A DNA stretch of 64,000 bases, from assembly GCA_030248065.1 (NCBI GenBank), contig JASAMV010001721.1, forward strand, positions 143,449 through 207,448, read 5' to 3'. The notes beneath the pieces are model-generated. The model ran no database searches and was not told the DNA's origin. It was given only the letters and a program-made list of their open reading frames with translations. The DNA comes from Rhynchonema sp. JSB1_4. Its lineage: Eukaryota > Nematoda > Chromadorea > Monhysterida > Xyalidae. The position numbers and the translations under genes were made by a program. Of this stretch, positions 43,690-56,100 are shown one piece after another. The stretch's first letter is position 1. Each line of letters opens with the position of its first letter.

Positions 43690-46600
43690 ATGGGCCTGAA
43701 CGGAAGCAAATCGAATCCTTCGGAGGAAGTCGATGAATCATCAGCATCCACCAAGCGACATGTTGAACTTCATATGACCGACTCAAGTGACAGCAACATT
43801 GATGCAGAACACCGCAAATCGCACAAAGTCCGCTACCAGAAGAACTCGTTCGAATACTTTGAGATTTCGATCAGCGAAATTCGCCAGCTGCAGCGAATTT
43901 ATCGTGATGAGACCACTGCTAGAGGACCAAGACATCCAGGAGACGAAATATTCCAGGTTTATTAGGCTTATTTTTGGAACAGGCCACCAAGGATTTAAGC
44001 TTGCGTTTTAAGCTAACAGTTAAGCATTGACGGAGACTGATTACCAAGCTGCTTGGTGACGTGCCCTCGTGTCCTTATGGGTGCGTTTAGTCTACCTTCC
44101 CCATGTTGAGAACTCCTGCTGTGATAGTGAATGACTGTGGTCTCCAGCAGTCACGACCTAGTATTCACGAGTTCGTGCTAATGTGGTGCATGTTCAAATG
44201 AACAAAAATCAGAGGCGCGCCAAAGTAGTGTCGTACACAGTTCAGTCAAATCCGCTATAGCTTGCAATATTCGTTTGAAACATCAGCCAACTGTGGCTAT
44301 ATACACAACGTTCTTACCACAGCAATGTGTTTGCAGCACATCAACACACGCTTGCCACTAACAAAGACTGTCTACGAAGACAAGCAGGACGCGGACGGAC
44401 AAGCACCCGATTATGGTTATCATCATCAGAAAATCACCGAAATCCTCGATTTTGTCATGGCCAATTTGGAGCATCCGAAGAAAATCCGTGCCCAACTGCG
44501 CAAGACCGGGGCCGATCATCTGGCATTCAAGTCCGTTCTTGTTTTTTATTTACATACTTGGTTGTATTGATCTCAGAGTTTTGCTTTTGAGTTGTGTGCG
44601 GTTCAAGTGACATTTGTTAGAGCAGAAGCTCGAGTCTTAGCACTCAGACCGAATTTACAACGCACGCTGACGCGCAAACGCGCATACATTGTGAATCCCG
44701 CCTCAGATGCGTTCAAGATACCCAGCGACAATTGACAATTTGGTCATCAATATATCCTTGATGTCCCATCTGCATGAACTTTGGGTGGAATTCGGAAAAC
44801 AAAGGGTGATATTTTCGAAACGGTGTAAAGGTGAGTTGGGTGTAAAGGTCGGTGTAAGCTCAATCGAAAGCTCGGTCGGTGTCAGCTCGGTGTAAACACG
44901 AAACATTGCCTGCTGTTAACGTGTAATGTTTCATGTTTACACCGAGCTTACATCAACTGAGCTTTCGACCGAGCTTACACCGACCTTTACACCCAACTGA
45001 GCTTTACACCGTTTCGAAAATACCACCCAAAGTCAAGCTCAACGTCAAGGTTCAAAGTCAGATGTTTCGGCGTCACACTGGCTCGTGCAGCAGAAGCAAT
45101 TTTCTTAGCGAAGGGTCAACTTTGACGCATTATTGTGCAAGACTGGATGCTTATCTAGCCAAAATATTATTATAGGGATGTAACAGAAGCGTTTTATGAG
45201 AGTATTTCTGAGTTTCATGAATTTCTGAAAAGAGGCAAAGAAATGAACAGATGATCACCAACGAAGGTGCAAAAAATTTTGACTGCGGTCAATGATCGCC
45301 ACATTATTTCAATACCGTTAATCAGAAATTATTATAACTAAGAAATAATCTTCTGAAACGCTTGTGATAGGTCCTTAAAATATCAGTATCCCGAGAAACG
45401 TATCCAATCATGCACAATACTGCGTCAAAGTTGACCATTCGTTTAGAAATTCGCGTATGCTGCACGAGCCAGCGGGACGCCGAAACATCTGACTTTGAAC
45501 TTTGACGTTGAGCTTGACGGTGAGCTTGACTTTGTTTTGTGAATTCCAGCCATTGTAATTTTCTTCATGATGTCCAAGATCCACTGGTTGAAACCCGTTT
45601 ATTTTGCCTCAGATCAGAACACATAGAATTACTTCATTTAACCACGTTTTGTTACCAACAGGAGCGTTTTCCAATTTTTTTGGGGCATATTTTGGTCATC
45701 TGGGCGTTTAAAAAACGTTTAAAAAAACGATTTTTTGGAAAAAAAACTTTTTTTGCCCAACCCTGGTCCCGACCCAATAAAAAGCACAGGCGATTTTCGA
45801 CACCACTGTTCAGCCTGTGGTGACCAAGTAACCGAACTTATTTCCAGGAAGCACGGATTCAAATCCAACTTCTGGAACTCATTGGGCGACGCAATGCTGC
45901 ATTGTTCATTGAGTTGGGGTCACGGCCGACAGACGCCGAAACAACGTGATGCTTGGTTCAATCTGTTCGTGTACATTTGTGAGGAACTGAAGACTGGGTG
46001 AGTCTCCATGGGTTACTTATCGAGTAATTCCACGCAGTTTTCCAAAGTCTGGTGTCATGTTGCTTTGACTAACAGATGGTGCACCAGGTCATCGTCAGTG
46101 CGAACATTAATTCTGTTGTGTGCATCAGTCAATCCTTTGAAACAGTTATTGTTTTCGGGGTACACACCCTGAATGATCACGAAAGCCAGTTTCTGTTTCG
46201 ATACCGTTTTACCCTTTTAGGGTGATATGTCAGGAACCGTGTTACGATCGTGGGTATACAAAGCTTATTTAATACTGTACATATACGGAGTACCATACCA
46301 ATCTCGATATTGATGACAGATTGTGGCGGACTGTCAAACTGTCGGTCACTCAAAAGAGAGGTGATATTCATGTGGTCAATGCACATCGTCAACAATATAG
46401 TTGTCGTGTATAATGTCCTCTCGCCCAGCTGCTTTGGCCCGAATGCGTTCACGAGTGAACAATTTGCCCAAAAGAGTATCCCACCACCTTAACCACGGCC
46501 ACTACGAACAACCACGACTGTACAGGTACCTCGACGCGTTGCACGAAATGCGTCGACATCAACAGAGTGCGCACATCGACGTCATCAAACGTATGCACCA

Positions 46601-46736
46601 ACAGGCCACGATCGATCAAGGCGGGCGGCCACGGCGTACGTCAGTTCATGTCACCGAACTGCCTGATTCGTCAAGGCAAGTGCACAAGTCCGACTTATAC
46701 AAGGAGCCCAGGTCATCGTCTGCTAATCGCACTTGA
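43690..46736 (+). CDS. Globin with N-myristoylation-type start and long basic tail
   Basis: Likely exons: 43690-43956, 44337-44530, 45848-45997, 46038-46051 (14 bases) and 46429-46736. The start MGLNGSKSN fits the myristoylation pattern G-x-x-x-S. EISISEIRQLQRIYRD is helix A; YGYHHQKITEILDFVMANL is helix E with a His at E7; RKTGADHLAFKKHGF carries the F8 His; WFNLFVYICEELKTGF is helix H. The last exon adds about 100 residues rich in His, Arg and Gln after the fold. Such membrane-attached globins with extensions are known in nematodes and arthropods and are thought to act in redox or oxygen sensing rather than transport. Weak point: helices B-C (FIRLIFG at about 43958) lie in a different frame from the end of exon 1, so that join is unresolved. 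Confidence 0.7.
44806..45029. mobile_element. Foldback element, GGTGTAAAGG family, copy 2 (globin intron)
   Basis: Inverted halves of GGTGTAAAGG units, bounded by GGTGATATTTTCGAAACGG and its complement. The centre again has GAAACATTGCC and a short loop. It lies in the globin intron after 44530. Confidence 0.75.
45030..45535. mobile_element. Second foldback structure abutting copy 2
   Basis: CAACGTCAAGGTTCAAAGTC and AGATGTTTCGGCGTC near 45040-45075 return inverted at about 45478-45520. GGTCAACTTTGACGCA near 45115 returns inverted near 45422. The same inner motif (GTCAACTTTGACAGTCTGC) lies inside the foldback at 47411-48010, linking the two. Confidence 0.6.
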
Positions 46737-47109
46737 TTTTCCGATATCATTGCTGGATTACTGTTTTTGAATTTGGAATCTTTTATAAATACTGTATATG
46801 CAATATTCAAGCTCCACGTGTGATTTTCTAAAAGGGTGTTTCGCTTTCTATGGTGCTTTTTGTGCTGAAGGATTATTACTTTTACTGACATATTTTACGC
46901 ACTTACATCATACAATGAACATGACATCTATTTATTTATATCGCAAATAAAACGTAACATTCATGGTTAATTGGAAAAGAAATACAAGTACAACACAATT
47001 ACTAATGTCCATAAAATGTCAGCAGTGATATGATAAATGACATTATTAGTTCTGAGAACTTGACTACAACATTCCTAATCGGGCACAGATTTCGTTCGGT
47101 TTTTTTTGA
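46737..47109. other. Shared 3' region of the globin (+) and TSR (-) genes
   Basis: Convergent genes. AATAAA on the plus strand at 46946-46951 (for the globin) and TTTATT at 46931-46936 (minus-strand AATAAA for the TSR gene) lie within 21 bases of each other, so the transcripts probably overlap. Confidence 0.45.
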
Positions 47110-50100
47110 TCAGAAAAGCCATGACAAAAACCCGCCAGGCACTATGCAGGAAAAGTTGTTGCACGCAGTCGGGTCAATCTCGCGCATTTTGCCCACACAT
47201 CCATTCGGCCATAGTTGTCCGTTTGTATCGTAACAGTCCCTCTCACGATCGCGTGACCCACCGCCGCATGTTCTTGTGCACGTCGACCACACACCCCAGG
47301 TGGACCACGATGGACACTGATGATCGTTGCATGGGGCGCGGGCTGGATTGGGTGCATTTGATTCACTTGAATGAATACTTCCAAATAGAGATGCTTTGTT
47401 CTCAGTCTTTGGGTGATATTTTTGAAACGGTGTAAAGGTCAGTTGGGTGTAAAGGTCGGTCGAAAGCTCGGTGTGAGAAAGTTCAGTGTAAGCTCGGCGT
47501 AAGCTTGAAACATTGCACGCTGAGCAAGCCGCAGACGCGCGTTTCTAAACGAATGGTCAACTTTGACAGTCTGCTGTGCTAATGTAGATCGTTTGTTTGC
47601 AATCTAGTTCATTTAAGCTGGTTGCAGAAACGTTTTAAAGGAATATTTTTAAGTTGCCTGACATTCCGCCGTGAGGCTATTGAGAAATTGAACATTCACT
47701 GACGGCGGTACCAAAAAAATTGATGCCGCTAACTGATCGCAGCACGAATTCAAAACGGCTCCATAAAAGGTCACGAAATTTATAAATATCGTTTAAAAAC
47801 GCTTGTGCAACCAGCCTAAACAAACAATATTGCAAACAGACGATTTACACTTGCACAGCAGACTGTCAAAGTTAACCTTTCGTTTAGAAACGCGCGTCTG
47901 CTGCTGGCTCAGCGTGCACTGTTTGAAGCTTACACTGAACTTTTTCACACCGAGCTTTCCACCGACCCTTACACCCAACTGACCTTTACACCGTTTCAAA
48001 AATATCACCCTATATCCTGTTTATTCACAATCTGAAGTCAACACCCAAGTGGAGCCTGAAAATGATTCGATCATAGTGGGTAGCCAAGCCTAACCCACCC
48101 CCACACCCCGGCAGGGCATCAACAGCACATTGGGAACTTGATGTTGCCCAAATGTGACTGTCCATTTAGTGATTTATTTGTTTTGTTCTTTTTGTGTTTG
48201 TTTAATGGTATGTGACATCGTTATTTTTGCTCATGTTCTATTCTTCTGCCAACTTTGTGCAAATCATGGAACAATTTGGAGTCGGACGACCTTCATCGTC
48301 AACTCGCACGACAACAACAACCATAGCAACTGTAATGATATTCGCAAATTTCTGTTTCAACTGTATTTGGGGATTGTTGCAATGGCGGATCTAGGGGGGC
48401 CACAGGGCCGTGCCCCCCTTTGGTCCATTTGGCCCCTGAAGGAGGGGGGCGCCGTTTCGGAAGGAAGAAGGAAAAGGACTCCTAAATCGTAGGATTTTCA
48501 CTCTGATACACTTCCAAAGTAAAAAAATCGCGCGCTTCGCGTGTCAGATACACCCATTTTCGATGAAATTTGGCTGCCGCGCGTAAAAGTGTCAAAATTT
48601 CAAGCGCGTCACTGTTAAATTTTGTCTAATATTGGTGTAGAAAGCCCGGCATTCTAAACAAGCACTAAATAAAAGTAACTGCTTTTCAAAAATGGAACAA
48701 GCACTGGATAAAAGTGACTTTTTAGATTTGGCCCCTCCCTTGGCCAAAAGCTGGATCCGACCAATGTACGGTGCGTTAGCCGCGCCACCAAATACGGGCC
48801 AAATAAATATTGACTCCAACATGCTCCGACCACGAAGGCTTCACGTGTGTTCGTAAAACATTGTCATACCCCCAACTGTGACGGTGCCTCAGAAACCCAA
48901 ACGCACACCAACGTATACCAACCAGTTTCCGTGGGACACCCGGGGGCGGGACAAGTGACCCTCGAGCGCAACATCTGTCCGCCACCACAAGTCTGCGTGC
49001 ACGGTGACCATTCGGACCAGAAGGTGCTCAACTGACACTGCTCGATGAAACATTGCTCGATGTCCTCGAACCGACCCAGACATTGACCTTGCCCGTCGCA
49101 AGTCCTGGTCCGGGACCGGGCGCCCTCGCCGCACGTGGCTGAGCAGGAACCTGGAAGGCACAAGTGGGAAGTCTTGTTGGTTTTGTGTTCATGGCGACAG
49201 ACAAGCAGTGCTGGTACCGTCTTTTGTGCAAGGCAAGGGCTGTAAACTTCCTGACCGACTGGTCATTACACTTTTTGGTTGCATGAGTTTTTGTGTTGAC
49301 GATATTGCGGGATCCACCAATGACCAAATCGAGAGATGTTGTCAATATAAAAAGTCACGTAACCGTGGCAAGTGCATAGATTCAAACGAACTGATCGCGT
49401 AGTTTGATATTGGCGATTAGTTTTTTTTTGCCACTGGTGTCTGAACTTGTCTGTCCTGCTCCTGGCACAAGGGAAGTCGGCAGTAGAAACAATAACTGAC
49501 CCCAACTGCCCCATTGGGCCCAAACTGGACAGACAGTGTTGCCACACTTCTCGGTCTCGTACGCTTCTCCTGGCGTGCAACCACCCTGAAAAATCAGGGG
49601 CAGTAAATAACATACTTGTTTGGTTGTTTTAATCGTTTATTTGTCTTTTGCAGGTCTAAGCAAACGAGCTATGTAGCATTGAACTGAACTTCAGTGATTA
49701 TATTTGTGGAATCGGCAAAACATTTTTGTCGCCCTTCGATCGGATCTGACTGATCAGTGCGGTTTCCAGGTATTGATAATGTAAACCGACCATAATGACT
49801 GGTTTTGTTGGATGGATTACTGTTTGATCACATCTATGGAACCTTTCAACCCAGAGGCTATCCGATTCGATCGCGAAGAGCGAAATCAAACTTAATGGGC
49901 GGTCCGGTCTTTCCTTGGCTGACTTGTTGCCTTAAAGCTGGGCTGCAAAGATTTACGGCGTAGTTCGAAGTTTACATAATGCCAAACTTCGGCCGGCCGT
50001 CCCAGCCGCAGCTGATGAAAATCTTTTATGCCCGTCAACATAGGCATGTATCATTGGTAAATATCGACATATTGTCAGGGCAAAAAGTCACGTGCCCAAA

Positions 50101-53100
50101 GCAAGACCGGACGTAACCAAGCCGATCACCAAGTTAGTTTCGGTCTGGACTTTGGGTGGAATTTTCGAAACAGTGTAAAGGTCAGTTGGGCGTAAAGGTC
50201 GGTGTAAAGTTCGGTCGAAAGCTCGGTCGGCGTAGCTCGGTGTAAACGTGAAACATTGCCTGTTATTAACGTGGAATGTTTCAAGTTTACACCGAGGTCT
50301 ATCACACTGTGCTGTCGACCGAGCTTTCCACCGACCTTTACACCCAACTGACCTTTACACCGTTTCGAAAATATCACCCTTTGATACCGGCTTGCGATTT
50401 TGTCATGCAATGTTCCATTGTTAGTCTGTGGTCGAAAATCAAACTTTCAAATACGGACACATTTACACACCTCCAATGGACACGCCCTCGTTCGCACCCG
50501 TTGCCCGCCATTACAAGTCACACTGCAACTGCTCCACGCGCCCCACTCGCCCCAGTCGGGACAGGGCACTTGGTTGCAGAACTCGGTCTCGCTGCCCAGA
50601 CCAGGGCACGCGTCTGATTCAGGGCACGTGCGTGCTCTGGAACAGAGAAAATTATAAATTGATGAATCTTCCTTTTTTTAATGAACGTATTCCGTATATG
50701 TACCTGTTGCGACTTCCTCCTCCACACACACGACTGCAAAGACCCCACGATTGCCAGTCAGCCCACTGATAGCAGGGTGCCTGCTCGCAGTACTCTGCTT
50801 CGGTATTCGTACCCTCGCATTGGCAGTTTTTGTCCGTGTCCACCAACGTAGATGCCAGACACAGATCTGTATCGATGTCACAGTCGCGTTGCCTGAATCG
50901 TTGCCCGTCGCCGCACGACACCGAACAAGACGTCCACGCACTCCACAGCGCCCTGCAAGTTGGAAGACTGGCTACAGTTCATCCTGTTTGTTGTGACGCT
51001 CTGAACAGTGGGGATAGACTGTAGACTGGGCGGGCGTGCACTAGTGCGTAATCGTGCCCAGGTTTCTTGCTTCGAAAGGGCGTCAGTCAATGACAGCCTT
51101 TTGACCAGCTTAATGTCAAAACGAATAATACGAAAGCCTGCTAGCAGATCAGACACCGACCGAACAAATCACCAGTTTTGACACAAGACAAAAAAAACAG
51201 AAACTACAGTACACCGGAATATATACCTCATCATGTCACGGCAAATAAAGAGATACTGCACTTATACGCATCTTCCACGACCAACCATTGCGGGCACGCA
51301 TGCTGATTGCATTGATCACTCTGTTGTGCGTCCCCTTCACATTGACACGATGGATTGGACTGGGCTGCTGCACCTGCGCACAGGATCGGGTCCGTGTAGC
51401 ACGTACGTTGACGATTGCGCACACCACCATCGCATGAGTGCTGTGTGGAGGAGTGGGTTGCAGTTTGTGAAACATTAGATACATTTCATTGATCAGAAAC
51501 AAGCTTGCCTGGCCGGGTCCGATTTCATTGGTGAGATCAGCTATGTAGGTATACACAGTTTGGCTCTTGTTTTTCAAGTTTGTGGGGAACAACCTTTACG
51601 CTGGCCAAAATCCAAACGAAAAGTGCGCATTGTGGGTACCACAAATTCAAAACGTCACATGGACAAGACCAGACAAAATAAATCCAGTCCAATTCCATCA
51701 TCAGATCAGCAGATTATCAGATCCATCCCTTCCCTCGGACACGGGACTTTTTGTATCAGACACATTTTGCGATCGGGGCCAAGAAATTTCAACCAGCGCA
51801 ACATTGTTTTCTGGCACATTGATTCGAAACATCCGAGTTGAACCTACCGAGCAGGCCGCCCATTCGTTCCATTCGTTCCAACGTGAACACATGATTGAAT
51901 TGCATTCCTTTTGTTCTTCAGAAACGGGATCATCAGGATTCATTACATCACATTGACAGCTTTGGTCAAGTTGTAAGCGGTCGCCCTGCAGAAAATAATT
52001 GTTTTTTATGAAAGGATGGAATGCGAGGGTTGATTTCGGTTTGCGTCTCTCCCTATCAAATAATGGAACCTTTATTCGTTCAACGCCTATATATGCCAGC
52101 AAAAAAATGAAAGATAACGAAAAGAATAATAATCCCCTACGTACAGTACCTTGGGATAGCCAAGCACTGCTCTCTCTCTCTTTATACTGTGATACTACTG
52201 CTGTACGCGAGCAAAAACCTCAGGTTTGGTGTCATGGCGTGGCCACTGGCACGGACGATGACCTGGTGCACCGCCCGGCTGGGGAGACATGGCGAAATAG
52301 GCGGTCAAAGAAGCGTACTGCTGCACAAATCACAATCCACGACCTGACAGTAGTTGGTATCGCGTTGGCACCCCCTTCTTCGTGCTGTTAACCCTCCTCC
52401 ACAGGACACCGTGCACGTTGTCCACGCCTGCCACTCCTCGTATATGGCACACGCGTGCTCATTGCATGGACGCGTGGTTAGCTCGTCACCTTGAAATGTG
52501 CTGAACTGAGGCTAGAAACGCATTAATCAAGGATTTTCTATGGTTCCGTATCTTTTTGGGCCAGTGAACCTTTTGGGCCACTGCACTTCTTGGGCCATGT
52601 TACTTTTTGGGCCACGTTACATTTCTGACCAGGTACCTTTTGGGCCACGTACCTTTTGGGCCATGTACTTTTTGGGCCACGTGCGCATGGTGTACCTTTT
52701 GGGCCACATGTTTATTTTTACTCACATGATCGCTTGCGCATATACAGTACATAAAATTAGGCGACTCTTGTGCTCAAACATTAAATAAAACAGTTATTGC
52801 CACGGCAGTCACTTTCGTCGGTCAGACAGGCGCATACTGCAACGCGCGGGTATGTCCATCTATAACACATGGGTTCCATGTGGTTACGTCAGAGAGCGTG
52901 AGGTTACGTCAGTGAGAGGTTATGGCACAGGTGTTGGGCGGTTACAGACGGGGCGCACTACCCCAGTAGGAGACCAGATTTGATTCCAGAATGTCCGGAG
53001 TCCGGACCAAAAATTAAGCCCTTGTTCAAGTTCGTCGTTTCCCAAAACCCTCAGCCAGTACCAATTCACCCTCTAATCGAACACCATTCACATCTCATTT

Positions 53101-56100
53101 CCAACATGTAGTATCCTTAACCTGGCAAAGGTACTTTTTGACCACCCTATACATGGAAATCGGAACAACGCAATACACTCTTTAGACACAGAACGACATC
53201 AACTTGGTGATCGGATCGGACGTGACCTGCCTTGGTCGCGCGTGTTTCTTGCATTAAGGATGTTAAGAACATTACTGGAGGACTAAATTCCTCCAGCTTA
53301 AAAGTTATTCATCTTAGGTCGGCGAACATATTTTACGCTGGTCGAAATGAGTGGCATCACTAAATTTCTTAATATCCTTAGTTCAAAGAAGTCACGTCAC
53401 CAAGACAGAACTGGTCCGATCCGATTACTAGGTTTGATGTCGCCTACAGTGAATCCTTTTGTAGCCAATTTTTTAACATGCAATATACTTTATTGGATCG
53501 CAATCCGCAGTTAACCCCCGAACAACTTCATACACAAGTAACCAGATTTTGTGATCAAAAATAATCTGGCTTCGTTCCAGATCCTAAAGTCAGGTTACAA
53601 AACCCCAAAAAATTACACCGTGATCAAGAGTGGGCACCCATAAAAACCGTTGACATGTGACGCTCGCCGTCAAATGGTTTTTACCCACGTACTGTATGTA
53701 CCTTATATCATCATTCATGTAACATCAACCTGCCGTCTACGTCTATGCTTGTATGTTGACGGCGATCGATAAATAACGCGCACTGTCGATTTCCAACATT
53801 CGGAGAGTCATTAATGTTTCAACAAGACTACAAATAGGGTCTAAAGAGTTGACAGAAACGACGTTTCAGTGGTGTTCTCCACATAAAAAAAATCAACCAA
53901 AAAGAATGTTTGTGGTCAAACGGACAGGCTGTGACGCCTGTGAGTGTTTGTTATCGGTAATTATGACACTTTTGTCAGTCAGACGCATATTGCAACACGC
54001 GGGTTACATACAGCTGTGTCCCACAGTGTTTTTGATCTAAAAGCCAAAACCTTGGCCCAAAATGCATGTGGCATCTGTTGTGCAACTTTCACATAATCGA
54101 CGCTAGATCAGTTCGCCACAGGTACTGTGGACGTGATCCTGGTTCAGGCTGTCACTTGAGTACAAATAAATATGTGGTCCAAAAGTTACGGTACATCGTG
54201 GCCCAAAAAGTACCCGGCCCAAAACGCATCTGGCCCGAAAGGTACATGGTCCGATATGTAACATGACCCAAAAGTATGTACCTGGCCCAAAAAGTAACAC
54301 GGCCCAAAAAGTACGGTGGCCCAAAAGGTTCACTGGCCCAAAAAGATACGGAACCTTTTCTATTGATTAATTTACTGGGACGATCAACCTTTATGATCGG
54401 TCGGTCCCACCATGGTCACGTGTGACTGTTTTCCATAAAATTGTATCTTTTCCATTCCGAGCAATTGCACTGATCTTGACCAGCATAAAACTTGTTCCAG
54501 ACTAAATAACCTTTACGCTGATCGTGAACTATAATTGCCCATTGATTTAGTTCCAGATCATTTCACCTTCACAAACACACATCGCATCGCGTTCACTACG
54601 TCGTTGATCGGTGCAGTAGTCTTCATCCATCAAACATTGACGAGCGCGGTACACATGCCCACCGTTGCACACGGAATCGCACTCGGACCTGCAGGATTGA
54701 ATGGGTCATTTGATTGGTGTGGAATAGGTTTATTGATATCAAATAAGGCGATTGATCCCGTCATGGTCATTTCACCCACTAACTTCGGGTTGTTCAATGC
54801 CATAGCTCTGACTTTGATTAGCGTGTCTGTTTTACGATGAAGCACTTCCACGCCCGTCAAGCCCAGAGCCGTCAGTGACGTAAATTCACACAATTAATGA
54901 TCCAGACAGATTCGATCAGCCCAGTGTACATAATTACCAGCTCTGGTAATGCCGTTTGAACTCGAATAAAATCAAAACAACACTTTGGTGAAAATCATCG
55001 CACAAACCAAAAGACCAACCATGGAGTCCACTGGTCCCACAACGGGCAGAGCATTGTGTTGCACTGGTCATTGGAATGGTCAAGACCCGGACAAGTGCAT
55101 ATTTCATCAACACCGCGTTTGTCATCCGTACAGTAGTTGTAGTCGGTCAAGCAACTGCAAGATATTCACATGTTTGAGGCCTTGAACTTATTTAACTGGC
55201 TGATGCTTCATCAAAAAATTTAGGCTGCAGTATCCAAGTTTGGTAACCGGCCAGGTCCGAATATTGGTTCAAAGTTTGTCACGTGACTTTGGTGCCATAC
55301 CTACATACATACATAGGTAGTGAAATTGGTGGTACCAGCAATTCTCAGAGCAAAAGGTCGCCTGCACAATGCAAGACCGATTCGGAAAGAACCTGCCACT
55401 AAGTTCGATCCTTTGGATGACCACAACAGTCTATTATTTTGTTCAAGTCAAGCAGTCTTTTCAAGGTTTTATTTGAACCGTGTTGGTGAATAAATTTTTT
55501 TCACTTGGTTTAAATTTGCCGTACCTTCGTTTTCTTTCCCTAGCGCCCCCACCGCACGATTGGGAGCACATGCCCCACACGCCCCATTCGGACCATTGGG
55601 GACAATCATGGCTGGCGCAGGTGTTGTCTTCCTCCACTGAGTTTCCTGAACATGAAGGGTGTGAATGAAAATGAAAAGAAAATTGTTGCATAAAAAGAAG
55701 GAGAAATGCGAACTTGCCTTCGCACAAACAAGACGGATGTTGCGCGTTGGCACCGACACAGAATGAGGGTTCGTTGATGCATCGTCTGCGGTGATTAATG
55801 AGTTGCTTTAACTGCTCTTACTTTACCTCGCAAAACCTTAGGTACGAATGCAAAGGTTACTGGATCATATCGTTCCGAATTGAAAGGATTCTGTTTATGA
55901 AATTGAAAGGGTACGAATTGAAAAGCAAACTTCCGACTGGCTACATACGCCACTATTTTCGATAAGGCACGCTTCATAGTTTTGATTATTCTGGTTTCGA
56001 CCAGCGCAAAAGTTGTTGTCCAGAACGTCAGCCAACAACCTTTCCACTGTTGCTCGAGATATCAACTCTCAGCAATTTTCGAAATTTTCGTCATTGAAAA

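Noticed and set aside
46401..46428. Starting the last globin exon at 46401 instead of 46429
   Set aside because: The upstream AG lacks a pyrimidine tract and its phase does not fit either the 45997 or the 46051 donor. TCTCGCCCAG at 46428 is the better acceptor.
51986..52056. Extending the TSR exon at 51985 upstream through an open frame (GERRKPKST)
   Set aside because: It lacks the two cysteines expected after CGGG. Reading on from the 52489 exon to 52344 supplies them (RRRGCQRDTNYCQ) and restores phase 0.
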